Shown here: positions 54,040 to 63,040 of the stretch, piece after piece
Layout: each line of letters starts with the position of its first letter
Position numbering within the stretch: position 1 is the first letter of the stretch
From: Marinomonas algicola
GTDB lineage: Bacteria; Pseudomonadota; Gammaproteobacteria; Pseudomonadales; Marinomonadaceae
Length of the DNA stretch: 64,000 nt
NCBI RefSeq assembly: GCF_014805825.1
Contig: NZ_CP061941.1
Location: 434,001-498,000, forward strand
Reading direction: 5' to 3'
Notes under the pieces: model-generated
The model's database searches: none
Seen by the model: only the letters and a program-made list of their open reading frames with translations
Told to the model about the DNA's origin: nothing
Program-made: the position numbers and the translations under genes

Positions 54040-54681
54040 TCAAAGAGTCTGTGTGCCGCTCTGATTTTGTATCTGAAATGCAATGCTTGGCTGTTCGCCT
54101 TTTTCAATCGTAGCAAGATGGTCGACTCCCAATGCGTCAAGTAAATGGTGGAGTTTTTCAGGATCTGGATGAGTAAGAATGACCGTTTTTAAGGTTAACC
54201 CTAAATCTGACATGTTGGTCGAAGGATGGGCGCCGGGTGACCACTCTATAAAAGTAGGAATGAGCCCTGCTTCTGCAAGGGAACCATCTTTAGGAATGTT
54301 TAAACGCCAGCTTCTTTCTCCTCGGGTGAAGGTGACAATTTCACCCATTTCAATAGGGCTGTTTGCGATAACAGCGTCTAAGTCATTGGTTCCCACTACC
54401 CAATGATAAGCCATTGGTTGTTTCTTGAATTGAGCTTGCACTTCTGGGTTGTCCATATTAAACCAACGTGCTCTGTTCGGTGTAGGTGCTTCGGGGTCAA
54501 TGGATAAGATCTCAATAAAGCTTTCATTCCCCACAGGAGCGACGCAATTATGAGTGCCCATTGCATCATGCTTACTTGCTTTGGGTAATGTAACCCCTAA
54601 AGTCTTATGCAATGATTCCATGCCCTGCTCTAGAGTGTCTGCCCCTATTACAATGTGATCAATTTTGTTCTGTAAAGTCAT
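54040..54681 (-). CDS. VOC/glyoxalase-like domain protein
   Basis: The 213-residue protein has the glyoxalase-like (VOC) pattern: KIDHIVIGADTLEQGMESLHKTLGV opens the first half, split over conserved strands, and a second half resumes at LKTVILTHPDPEKLHHLLDALGV. Metal ligands His in DHIVIG and Glu in ESFIEILS are plausible. The substrate is unknown. It sits between the PLP lyase and the ABC ATPase, so it is likely part of the same catabolic set. Confidence 0.8.
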   Translation of the reverse strand: MTLQNKIDHIVIGADTLEQGMESLHKTLGVTLPKASKHDAMGTHNCVAPVGNESFIEILSIDPEAPTPNRARWFNMDNPEVQAQFKKQPMAYHWVVGTNDLDAVIANSPIEMGEIVTFTRGERSWRLNIPKDGSLAEAGLIPTFIEWSPGAHPSTNMSDLGLTLKTVILTHPDPEKLHHLLDALGVDHLATIEKGEQPSIAFQIQNQSGTQTL

Positions 54682-54705
54682 GATTATTTTCTCTTTTTCA
54701 ATAGG

Positions 54706-55887
54706 TTACTTTAAAAATTTAAAACCATTTTCTAAATCTAAAATCAAGGATTCTGGGTCTTCAAGACCAATATGAAAACGTACGACTGGCCCTTCTGACG
54801 ACCATGTTGTCGCTGTTCTAAATGGAGAAGGGTCAACGGGGATAGCTAAGCTCTCGAAGCCTCCCCAACTCAAACCAATACCAAATAATGACAAGCTATT
54901 TATCATGGTGCGTATTTGTGTTTCGTAACCGGGCTTGAATATCACGCTAAATAACCCTGTTGCCCCAGCGAAGTCTCGTTGCCAAAACTCATGTCCAGGG
55001 CAGTCAGGATGGGCTGGGTATAGAATTCGTTCTACTTCTGATTGTTGAGCTAACCAATCGAGGCACTTTTGAGTGTTTTCAGCGTGTTGTCGAAGGCGAA
55101 CAGAGAGGGTTCTTAATCCACGTAAGGCTAGGAACACATCGTTACCCCCAACACGGTCGCCGATAAATAGGCTCATTTTTCGTGTGGTTCTATAGTGCTC
55201 TTTAGAGCTTGAAACAATGAAACCTAACATGGCGTCGGAATGGCCGCTGAGATACTTTGAACCAGAGTGAACCACAACATCAACACCCAATTTCAAAGGC
55301 TGGCAGTAGAGAGGCGTAGCCCACGTTCCATCTAAAATACTGACGGCGCCAGACTTTCTTGCGGCCTCTGAAATGGCCGGAATGTTGGGAACTTCGAAGG
55401 TAGAGGACCCCGGTGCTTCGAAGAAAACTACCTGTGTATTGTCTTGAATAAACTGATCTACATCCGCGCCTATTAAAGGATCGAAGTAAGTAACGTCAAC
55501 GCCATAAGCACTTAAAACGTTATCACAGAATGCTCGCGTTGGGCCGTAAACAGTATCGGCTACAAGTATATGATCACCCGCTTTAATGAATGACATAATA
55601 GAAATAACACAGGCGGTAAGACCTGAAGAAACGGCCACACAGCCAGCACCTTGCTCAAGGTGTGTCATTGTGTTCTCTAGTTCGAATGTAGCTGGGGTAC
55701 CGTAACGACCATAATACAAGGTGCCCATGTCGTAGCGAGTGGATCTGGCCTCTTCAAATTCTTCTAATGTATTAAAAAGCATTGTCGAGGCTTGGTGAAT
55801 AGGGAGGTTAACTGAACGCCCATTGCTTTGGTTATCACGACCTAAATGGATTAAAGCGTTTGTTAGGTTTTTATCACTACTTTTCAT
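54706..55887 (-). CDS. PLP-dependent cystathionine beta-lyase-like enzyme
   Basis: The 393-residue protein is a Cys/Met-metabolism PLP enzyme, closest in motif to MetC: YYGRYGTPATFELE, VSSGLTACVISIM, and the PLP lysine K211 in VHSGSKYLSGHSD. D186 (LDGTWATP) holds the pyridine nitrogen. Such enzymes cleave C-S bonds in cystathionine, cystine or S-alkyl cysteines. It is divergent from the IclR gene and starts the minus-strand catabolic genes, so a degradative rather than methionine-synthetic role is likely. Confidence 0.9.
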   Translation of the reverse strand: MKSSDKNLTNALIHLGRDNQSNGRSVNLPIHQASTMLFNTLEEFEEARSTRYDMGTLYYGRYGTPATFELENTMTHLEQGAGCVAVSSGLTACVISIMSFIKAGDHILVADTVYGPTRAFCDNVLSAYGVDVTYFDPLIGADVDQFIQDNTQVVFFEAPGSSTFEVPNIPAISEAARKSGAVSILDGTWATPLYCQPLKLGVDVVVHSGSKYLSGHSDAMLGFIVSSSKEHYRTTRKMSLFIGDRVGGNDVFLALRGLRTLSVRLRQHAENTQKCLDWLAQQSEVERILYPAHPDCPGHEFWQRDFAGATGLFSVIFKPGYETQIRTMINSLSLFGIGLSWGGFESLAIPVDPSPFRTATTWSSEGPVVRFHIGLEDPESLILDLENGFKFLK

Positions 55888-56211
55888 TCCACACTCCTAG
55901 ATTAAGATTTTTTCACCTTAACTCAAATAAAACATTCGTGTCAATATATGAAACATAAGTATTATTTTTGATTTTAATTGGTGCATTTTTTGATACATCG
56001 CACCATAAATGTTTCTCTCTGGTGTTTATCTTTAATTAAATAGGCGATCTCTTTATACTGTTAAATATTCGGCACAGAGACAGTGAAATGACTCGTCGTC
56101 AATAAAGTGATACGAAGCGCTTTTCATGCGGTTGCATGAATTACGCTTTATTTATTATTTTTATTTATTTCAAAGACTTAAGCTTTATAAGCTAACTTTT
56201 ATTAAGGTTAA
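55888..56211. promoter_or_regulatory. Divergent spacer between the lyase and IclR genes
   Basis: No gene is seen in 324 AT-rich bases. TGGTGC (55979-55984) and GCACCA (56000-56005) form an inverted repeat, a possible IclR operator. In the iclR leader, TTCATGC-GGTT-GCATGAA (56123-56140) is a perfect hairpin nested inside AAGCG/CGCTT (56115-56119, 56144-56148) and AATAAAG/CTTTATT (56101-56107, 56146-56152, overlapping), which could influence translation or transcription of the regulator. Confidence 0.45.
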
Positions 56212-56970
56212 ATGTTCATGACAGTAAGGGTTGATTCAACATTATCTAAAGGGTTATCCGTGATTGAAGCCCTTGCGGCTGAGCCAAAAGGTATCGGTGT
56301 TTCCGAGCTTTCACGAAACTTAGAGTTAACAAAATCTAATACTTTCAGACTGTTACAGACATTGATTGTGAGCGGGTATGTTAGACAAGATCAGAATAAA
56401 CAGTATTTTGCGACAATGAAATCATGGAAAATTGGTCAAATGATTATGGAAAAATTGGATCTTCCTCGTTTGTCTATTAGTCAAATGCAATACCTTTCAA
56501 GCATTACGGGTGAGGCGGTTTACCTTTCTGTTTTAGATGGATTGTCTACTTTATATATAGAAAAAATAGAAAGCACAAAAGGTATTAGAACCTATACTCC
56601 AAAAGGCGGAAATGCGCCAATTCACTGCGTTGCGACAGGGAAAGCTTTGTTGGCTTTCCACTATGATACGTTGCGAGATAAGTTGATTGGTAACTTAGAT
56701 CTGTACACTGATAAAACGATTACGACGATTGACGCTTTAGATGAAGAAGTCGATAGAATCAAAAATCAGGGTTATGCCGTGGATCGAGGTGAGTATCGCG
56801 CAGAAGTGCTAAGTATTGCGGCGCCTGTTTTTTCAGCGAACAAAGAAGTGATTGCTGCCATTGGTATTTCTGCCCCCGCACTAAATGTATCTGAAGAAGA
56901 TATTACAAAAATGTCGCATGATGTATTTCAAGCCGCACAAAGTTTGAGTAATACATTGAAAAACATGTAA
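56212..56970 (+). CDS. IclR-family transcriptional regulator
   Basis: The 252-residue protein has the IclR winged helix-turn-helix (LSKGLSVIEALAAEPKGIG, LSRNLELTKSNTFRLLQTL split by its helices) and the effector domain with IHCVATGKALLAF and GYAVDRGEYRAEVLSIAAPVF. It sits between the divergent lyase gene and the aap-like operon, so it is the likely local regulator of both sides. Confidence 0.93.
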   Translation: MFMTVRVDSTLSKGLSVIEALAAEPKGIGVSELSRNLELTKSNTFRLLQTLIVSGYVRQDQNKQYFATMKSWKIGQMIMEKLDLPRLSISQMQYLSSITGEAVYLSVLDGLSTLYIEKIESTKGIRTYTPKGGNAPIHCVATGKALLAFHYDTLRDKLIGNLDLYTDKTITTIDALDEEVDRIKNQGYAVDRGEYRAEVLSIAAPVFSANKEVIAAIGISAPALNVSEEDITKMSHDVFQAAQSLSNTLKNM

Positions 56971-56990
56971 AAAATCGGATTTTATAAACA

Positions 56991-57023
56991 CAAAAAAACC
57001 ACTCACTATGAGTGGTTTTTTTG
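56991..57023 (+). terminator. Rho-independent terminator after the IclR gene
   Basis: A perfect 15-bp stem (56991-57005 and 57009-57023) with loop CTA and A7/T7 tracts follows the stop by 20 bp. Confidence 0.9.
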
Positions 57024-57086
57024 TGCCTGCACCCTTCCAAACGGACTCTTTTTTAAAAAACGGCACAGAGATTGCTAAATATTTTT

Positions 57087-57130
57087 TTAAATTTTCCATT
57101 TAAAATGAAAATTTAAAGAAACAATTGTTT
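57087..57130. promoter_or_regulatory. Inverted repeats upstream of the amino-acid transporter operon
   Basis: TTAAATTTTC (57087-57096) and GAAAATTTAA (57107-57116) pair perfectly with a 10-base spacer that is itself partly symmetric (26 of 30 positions palindromic). The perfect palindrome AAACAATTGTTT follows at 57119-57130. Both lie about 100-140 bp before the SBP start and are candidate operators for the IclR or another regulator. Confidence 0.45.
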
Positions 57131-57225
57131 TGATATTTAGTATTGGACTTGTCATAAAAAACCAAATAATGTATTAAATAAAGAAACGTGTATTTCACTA
57201 TATAAAACAAAAAAGAGGTCATGTT

Positions 57226-58260
57226 ATGTTGAAATTAATAAAACCTACTCTAACCGTTGCTGTTTGCTCGATAGCTTTGTCTCAAGTAGTTGTTGCCGCC
57301 AGTCCCACTGTGCAATCAATTCAAGAGCGTGGAACTATGTTGTGTAGTGGTCACAACGGCAGTTATTTTGGCTTTGTTGAGGTTAATGATAAAAACGAAT
57401 GGAAAGGACTTGATATAGATATTTGCCATGCGGTGACCACCGCTATTTTAGGCGATCCTGAAAAGGCAAAAATTGTTCCTCTTAGCTGGGCGCAACGTTT
57501 TCCCGCTCTACAGTCAGGTGATGTCGATATTATTATAAAGGCGACAGGTTGGACTATGGGGAGAGATACTGAACTAGGGTTGCAGTTCAGTACACCTTAC
57601 TTCTTTGGGGGGACTCAAGTCATGGCGCATGCGGATTCTGGTGTGCAAGAGTTGAAAGATTTAGAAGGCGGAACCATCTGTGTCGAAGCTGGTACAACGA
57701 ATGAGCGTTTGATTGCCGATAAAATGGCAAGTTTAGACATTGATTATAATATCGTTTCATACGAAAAAAGCTCAGAAGTGACGGCGGCTTATCAGTCAGG
57801 ACGATGTGATGCATTCGGCGGTTGGGGGCCAAGCCTGGCTGTGTTGCGTTCTAACCAAATGGGCGATCCTTCTCAAAATGTCATTTTAAAAGATACGTTA
57901 TCTAATGAACCCATTGCCGCTGCCATGAGACAAGGTGATGACGGTTTTGTTGATCTGGTTAACTGGACACTTGCTGCCTTGATGATTGCAGAAGAGCATG
58001 GTGTGACACAGGCAAACGTAGATGACATGGCGGCTAACCCAGTGGACCCTACCGTTGCTCGTTTATTAGGCAGTACACCGGGTATTGGAGAGCGTTTAGG
58101 TTTGCGTGAAACTTGGGCGAAAGATGTCATTAAAAGTGTTGGTAATTTCTCTGAAATCTATGAGCGAAACCTAGGTCAGAACTCGCCTTATAAACTAGAA
58201 CGAGGCTTCAATAACCTTTGGAATAATGGAGGTCTACTTTATTCTCCAATCTTAGATTAA
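57226..58260 (+). CDS. General amino-acid ABC transporter binding protein, AapJ-like
   Basis: The 344-residue protein has a signal peptide ending near VVVAASPTV and matches AapJ/BztA-type binding proteins: WKGLDIDICHAVTTAILGD, FPALQSGDVDIIIKATGW, GRDTELGLQFSTPYFFGG, and RCDAFGGWGPSLAVLRS. It binds amino acids or derivatives in the periplasm. It heads SBP-permease-permease, with a 22-bp gap to the first permease. Confidence 0.93.
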   Translation: MLKLIKPTLTVAVCSIALSQVVVAASPTVQSIQERGTMLCSGHNGSYFGFVEVNDKNEWKGLDIDICHAVTTAILGDPEKAKIVPLSWAQRFPALQSGDVDIIIKATGWTMGRDTELGLQFSTPYFFGGTQVMAHADSGVQELKDLEGGTICVEAGTTNERLIADKMASLDIDYNIVSYEKSSEVTAAYQSGRCDAFGGWGPSLAVLRSNQMGDPSQNVILKDTLSNEPIAAAMRQGDDGFVDLVNWTLAALMIAEEHGVTQANVDDMAANPVDPTVARLLGSTPGIGERLGLRETWAKDVIKSVGNFSEIYERNLGQNSPYKLERGFNNLWNNGGLLYSPILD

Positions 58261-58282
58261 TTCAAGCGACCAAAGGAGAATA

Positions 58283-59410
58283 ATGATGTTTATAACTGGT
58301 AGAAAGTCGATCAATGTTAAAAATTTTTTGATTCAGGCTGTGTTTCTCTTCGTGGTCATCTTGGTTGTTGCGAGCGCTTTTACTAGCGCTCGTACTAACT
58401 TAGCTGAGCTTGGTATATCTAGTGGTTTTAGTTTTCTAGAGAGGGCGACGGGTTGGGGGTATGCTTTTTCCTTATTTGAATCATCCATTAATGATCCCTA
58501 TAAGTGGACTCTCTTTTCGGGTTTTGCGAATACTTTGTTTCTTGGTTTAATTACGATTATGACCTCGACTATATTAGGGTTTATTGTTGGTTCCGCGAGA
58601 GACTCCAATAATATTACTATTCAGGCTATTACAGCGTTATTTATTCAACTGTTTCGTAATATTCCATTGATATTGCAAGTGGTGTTTTGGTATGCGGTGT
58701 TAATACATATGCCGAGCCCAAAACAGGCGTATAATATGTTCGATGTGGCTTTTTTGTCTAATCGCGGCCTAATGATTCCAAGTTTTAATGTTTCTCCTGT
58801 CCTTATTTTTAGTCTGTTTGTCTTGCTAATGCTTTATTGGTTGTTGAAAGAGAGGCTGCTTATATTAAGGAACGCTTCGGCAAAATGGTTTTACGGCTGT
58901 ATTATTTTTGGCGTCGCCTTGTATTTATTATTCTGTGTTGAAGGAAATCTTTTTTCTGTTCCTAGTTTAAAAGGCCTCAGATTTGTGGGGGGAACGACGG
59001 TTCCTGTTGAGCTGATTACGATGATTATTGCTTGTACACTTTATGGTGCAGCGTATATCGCCGAAATTGTAAGGGGTGGATTGAATGAAGTGCCTAAAGG
59101 GTTGGTGGAAGCCGGTAATTCGCTAGGTCTTAACGAGCGAATGGTATGGTTTAGAATAAAGCTTCCTATGGCACTTAGAACCATTATTCCACCATTGGGA
59201 AATCAGTGGGTATTCATGATGAAAGCGACTACTGTTGGCGTGGCTATTGGTTTTAGTGATTTATTCATGTTGGTTTCTACTTCAATTACTCAGTCAGGAC
59301 AAACCCTTGAGTTGATTGCCATATTAATGATGGCTTTTCTATTGATTAATATATCGATTGCTCAACTTGTTCATCATCTCAACTCACGGATGGCGTTAAA
59401 AGGACACTAA
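58283..59410 (+). CDS. Amino-acid ABC transporter permease, AapQ-like
   Basis: The 375-residue membrane protein has about eight membrane segments, the periplasmic insertion typical of AapQ, and the EAA loop RGGLNEVPKGLVEAGNSLGL. Length is near AapQ. GGAG lies 8 bases before the ATG; a second ATG follows directly. It pairs with the next gene as a heterodimeric permease. Confidence 0.92.
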   Translation: MMFITGRKSINVKNFLIQAVFLFVVILVVASAFTSARTNLAELGISSGFSFLERATGWGYAFSLFESSINDPYKWTLFSGFANTLFLGLITIMTSTILGFIVGSARDSNNITIQAITALFIQLFRNIPLILQVVFWYAVLIHMPSPKQAYNMFDVAFLSNRGLMIPSFNVSPVLIFSLFVLLMLYWLLKERLLILRNASAKWFYGCIIFGVALYLLFCVEGNLFSVPSLKGLRFVGGTTVPVELITMIIACTLYGAAYIAEIVRGGLNEVPKGLVEAGNSLGLNERMVWFRIKLPMALRTIIPPLGNQWVFMMKATTVGVAIGFSDLFMLVSTSITQSGQTLELIAILMMAFLLINISIAQLVHHLNSRMALKGH

Positions 59411-59411
59411 G

Positions 59412-60515
59412 ATGGAGACCTCTATGCAAATTAATTCCGATCGTTCAGTGTTATTGGCTCCACCTTCAAAAAGAGTGGTTAAATTTTTGCATCAACGTGC
59501 ATTTCGTTCCAAAACCGATAGCATTATTAGCATTGGCTTCATTATTACGCTATCTATTGTGATCTATAGTCTTGTTAATTGGGCCTTTATTGGTGCGGTT
59601 TGGTCAGCCGATGACGTTGAGCTGTGCCGGACGTCAAGTGGGGCTTGTTGGTCCGTTATTGATGCTCGTTATAGGCTTATTTTGTTTGGGCTCTACCCGT
59701 ATGAATTACACTGGAGACCCATATTAGCTTGTATTGCCATTGTGGTGACGGTTTTATTATCGTGTTTACCCATGATGTGGAGTGGGAAGCGACTTACGCT
59801 GACGTGGTTGGTTGGTTTTAGTTCTTTTTACCTTTTAATGGAAGGCCGATTACTAGGCCTTCAAGAGGTAAGCACTGGAGAATGGGGAGGGCTGGCGTTG
59901 ACGCTTTTCCTTTTTTCTTCGGTTGTATTAATTGGGATGCCAATGGGATTAGGGCTGGCTTTAGCGCGCCGCTCAACGTTACCTATTATTCGTCATGGTG
60001 TTTCATTATTCATCGATACGATACGCTCCTTGCCTCTACTAACGACCTTATTTGTAGCGGCTGTCGTTATGCCCATTGTGCTTCCTGATTGGATGGTAGG
60101 AGATAAAATTTGGCGTGTTATTATTGCCTTTTCTCTCTTTTTTGCTTGTTACCAAGCCGAAGTGTTTAAGGGTGGGTTTCAAGGCGTCTCAAAAGGGCAA
60201 TTTGAGGCGGGCGACGCTTTAGGGCTAAGTTACTTTCAGGTTTTACATAAGATAGTGCTCCCGCAAGTATTTCGTAATTCATTACCTGGTAGCATTAATA
60301 TGGTCGTTATTACGTTTAAAGAAACGGCCATAGTCATCATTATTGGTTTTTTTGATGTTCTCGCTTCTGCTCATGCCGCTTTTGGTAATGGTTTGTGGGC
60401 ACCCTATTATTTGGAAGTATATGTGTTTGTTGCGCTTATTTATTGGAGTTTTATTTTTTCATTGAGCCAATATGGCGCTTACTTGAAAAGACGAATGAGT
60501 ATTGCATCACACTAA
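59412..60515 (+). CDS. Amino-acid ABC transporter permease, AapM-like
   Basis: The 367-residue membrane protein has the long N-terminal region and the EAA loop KGGFQGVSKGQFEAGDALGL expected of AapM. It starts 1 bp after the upstream permease gene ends. An ATPase gene would normally come next, but the next gene is the molybdoenzyme. Confidence 0.92.
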   Translation: METSMQINSDRSVLLAPPSKRVVKFLHQRAFRSKTDSIISIGFIITLSIVIYSLVNWAFIGAVWSADDVELCRTSSGACWSVIDARYRLILFGLYPYELHWRPILACIAIVVTVLLSCLPMMWSGKRLTLTWLVGFSSFYLLMEGRLLGLQEVSTGEWGGLALTLFLFSSVVLIGMPMGLGLALARRSTLPIIRHGVSLFIDTIRSLPLLTTLFVAAVVMPIVLPDWMVGDKIWRVIIAFSLFFACYQAEVFKGGFQGVSKGQFEAGDALGLSYFQVLHKIVLPQVFRNSLPGSINMVVITFKETAIVIIIGFFDVLASAHAAFGNGLWAPYYLEVYVFVALIYWSFIFSLSQYGAYLKRRMSIASH

Positions 60516-60621
60516 TTTATAAGGTCTTTGGTGGTGATTTAGTACTACTAAAGGGCTTTTGAATATTCCCATTTAGACAACGAAACCTTAATAAAATGTT
60601 GTTGTTAGGAGAGACCTTCCA

Positions 60622-62931
60622 ATGAGTTGTAAAAAAGATACTCCATCCTCGCGTATTACCTCAAATCATTGGGGTCCTGGTGTGATTAAACATGATGATG
60701 GAAAGCTTCACCTTGATCCCCATCCCGAGGACCCTGCACCGTCACGAATAAATGAAAATATTCCTCAGGGGCTTTTTGGTCAGTCTCGTATTCGTCGCCC
60801 CGCGGTTCGAGAAAGTTATTTAAAATACGGCCCTTTGAGTCGCCGCGGCGAGCGAGGTGCAGAGCGTTTTGTAGAGGTTAGCTGGGATGAGGCTTTCGAC
60901 CTGATTGAAGCAGAGCTCAAGCGTGTTCGTCAAGATTATGGTAATGAAGCCATTTTTGCCGGTTCATACGGCTGGTCGAGCGCGGGACGCTTTCATCACG
61001 CCCAAAGTCAATTAAAGCGTTTTTTAAACAGTATCGGAGGGTTTGTTCGATCTGAAGGAAATTATAGTTATAACGCTGCGTTAGTATTGATGCCTTATAT
61101 CGTCGGTAATTTTCGCGATCATGTTAAACAAGCCACACGTTGGACAACGGTAAAAGAAGAAGGTGAACTCGTTATTATGTTTGGCGGGATTCCTTTACGA
61201 AATGCGCAAGTATCAGGAGGTGGAATTGCTAAGCATTCACTAAAAGGTGAGATGAAAGCGTGTGTTGATGCAGGTGTTCGTTTTGTCAATTTCAGTCCAC
61301 TTAAAAACGATGCTGCAACAGAGTTAAATGCGGAATGGTTGGCTCCTCGTCCTGGTTCGGACACAGCCATCATGATGGGAATGGCTCATACATTGTTAGT
61401 CGAAGCGCTTTATGATCGCGATTTTATTGATCGCTATACGGTAGGATTCGAGAAGAATGTTGACTATTTATTGGGTAAGTTAGACGGTGTTGTTAAGGAC
61501 GCGGCGTGGGCTGAAAAACAGTCAGGTATCGCCAAGCAGACAATTGTAGACTTGTCTCGTGAGATGGCGTCTAAGCGAACGCTGATTTGTACTGCCGTGG
61601 GACTGCAACGAGCGGAATATGGTGAGCAGCCATTATGGATGACAGTGCTTTTGGCGGCTATGTTAGGGCAAATAGGGTTGCCTGGCGGCGGTTTTGGTAT
61701 TGGTTATGGTGCGGATGCCAGCATCGGTGTGGTTGATCGTCCTTTACGATGGCCCTCTTTTTCTCAAGGTAAAAATGCCGTAGAGGAGTTTATTCCCGTT
61801 GCGATGATTTCAGACATGTTGTTGTCGCCTGATACTCGTTATGAATACAACGGACAGAGCCGAGTGTTCCCCAATATTAAGATGGTCTGGTGGGCGGGCG
61901 GTAATCCATTTCATCATCATCAAAATTTGAACCGATTGCGTAAGGCGTTTCAAGAGCCTCAAACCATTATTGTTAATGAGATCAATTGGACCGCTACCGC
62001 TCGACATGCAGACATAGTATTGCCCGTTGCTTCTACTTTGGAGCGAACGGACATCGGGGCAGGGACACAAGATAATGCCGTGATCCCTATGCCACAAGTA
62101 TTACCCATTCAATTTGAGGCGAAGACAGAGTTCGATATCTACTCTGAGCTGGAAAAACGCCTGGATCTTAATACCGATTTTAGTCGAGAGATGAGCTCCC
62201 AACAGTGGTTGGATGAAATGTGGGCAACCTTAAGAACCAATGCAAAACAACATGATAGGGATTTACCCGATCTAGAGACCTTCTTACAAGGGGATATCAT
62301 CAGCTTTGAAGACCCCGCCCCAAAAGGTGTTTTTTTATCTGATTTTCGCGAAGACCCTGTACACTCTCCATTAACGACACCAAGTGGCAAAATAGAGTTA
62401 GCTTCAGAAACGATTGCCCATTTTCAGTATGATGACTGTCCTGGTCAGCCAACATGGTTAGCGCCACGAGAATGGTTGGGGGCGGATACTTCTCGCTTTA
62501 GTTTGCATATGATTTCAGGTCAACCTGCGACGCGTTTACACAGTCAGCTAGATGAAGGGGCCTATTCTAAAAGTATGAAAATTCAAGGCCGAGAACCTAT
62601 TTTGATTCACCCTGATGACGCCGTCAAACGGGGAATAAGTGATGGAGATGTTGTGGTGGTGTTTAATGATCGAGGGCAATGCTTAGCCGGGGCCCGTGTC
62701 ACCAAAGATGTGCGTAGTAATACTGTGTTTCTATGGACTGGAGCATGGTATGACCCTGATCTAAAGACTAAAGAGCATCAAGACAGACATGGAAACCCTA
62801 ATGTATTAACCCATGATTACCGTACGTCACGTTTGTCTCAAGGGCCTGCGGCGCAATCAGCGTTAGTTGAAATTAAAAAGTTTGAAGGGGCATTACCTGA
62901 GGTGCATGCTTTTATTCCACCTATTGGGTAG
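60622..62931 (+). CDS. Cytoplasmic molybdopterin oxidoreductase, BisC/DMSO reductase type
   Basis: The 769-residue protein belongs to the DMSO/TMAO/biotin-sulfoxide reductase group of bis-MGD enzymes. It has GSYGW (Y116, W118) and the Mo-ligand serine at S149 in EGNYSYNAA, 31 residues after the Trp as in DMSO reductase. N-terminal Fe-S cysteines and a twin-arginine signal are absent, so it should stay in the cytoplasm like BisC. BisC reduces biotin sulfoxide and methionine sulfoxide. Beside an amino-acid importer and a C-S lyase, reduction of an S-oxide of an amino acid is a reasonable guess. Confidence 0.9.
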   Translation: MSCKKDTPSSRITSNHWGPGVIKHDDGKLHLDPHPEDPAPSRINENIPQGLFGQSRIRRPAVRESYLKYGPLSRRGERGAERFVEVSWDEAFDLIEAELKRVRQDYGNEAIFAGSYGWSSAGRFHHAQSQLKRFLNSIGGFVRSEGNYSYNAALVLMPYIVGNFRDHVKQATRWTTVKEEGELVIMFGGIPLRNAQVSGGGIAKHSLKGEMKACVDAGVRFVNFSPLKNDAATELNAEWLAPRPGSDTAIMMGMAHTLLVEALYDRDFIDRYTVGFEKNVDYLLGKLDGVVKDAAWAEKQSGIAKQTIVDLSREMASKRTLICTAVGLQRAEYGEQPLWMTVLLAAMLGQIGLPGGGFGIGYGADASIGVVDRPLRWPSFSQGKNAVEEFIPVAMISDMLLSPDTRYEYNGQSRVFPNIKMVWWAGGNPFHHHQNLNRLRKAFQEPQTIIVNEINWTATARHADIVLPVASTLERTDIGAGTQDNAVIPMPQVLPIQFEAKTEFDIYSELEKRLDLNTDFSREMSSQQWLDEMWATLRTNAKQHDRDLPDLETFLQGDIISFEDPAPKGVFLSDFREDPVHSPLTTPSGKIELASETIAHFQYDDCPGQPTWLAPREWLGADTSRFSLHMISGQPATRLHSQLDEGAYSKSMKIQGREPILIHPDDAVKRGISDGDVVVVFNDRGQCLAGARVTKDVRSNTVFLWTGAWYDPDLKTKEHQDRHGNPNVLTHDYRTSRLSQGPAAQSALVEIKKFEGALPEVHAFIPPIG

Positions 62932-62944
62932 TATTCAGAAACAT

Positions 62945-63003
62945 AAAAGAGCCCATTATAAATAAGTATCTGCAAGGGTATCTTATTTTTAATGGGCTCT
63001 TTT
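62945..63003. terminator. Bidirectional terminator after the molybdoenzyme gene
   Basis: AAAAGAGCCCATTA (62945-62958) and TAATGGGCTCTTTT (62990-63003) pair perfectly, with an inner AATAAG-type stem, between convergent genes. Confidence 0.85.
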
Positions 63004-63040
63004 GAATTTAAGTTATGTGCTGGTGCTTGTGCCTGAGCCA

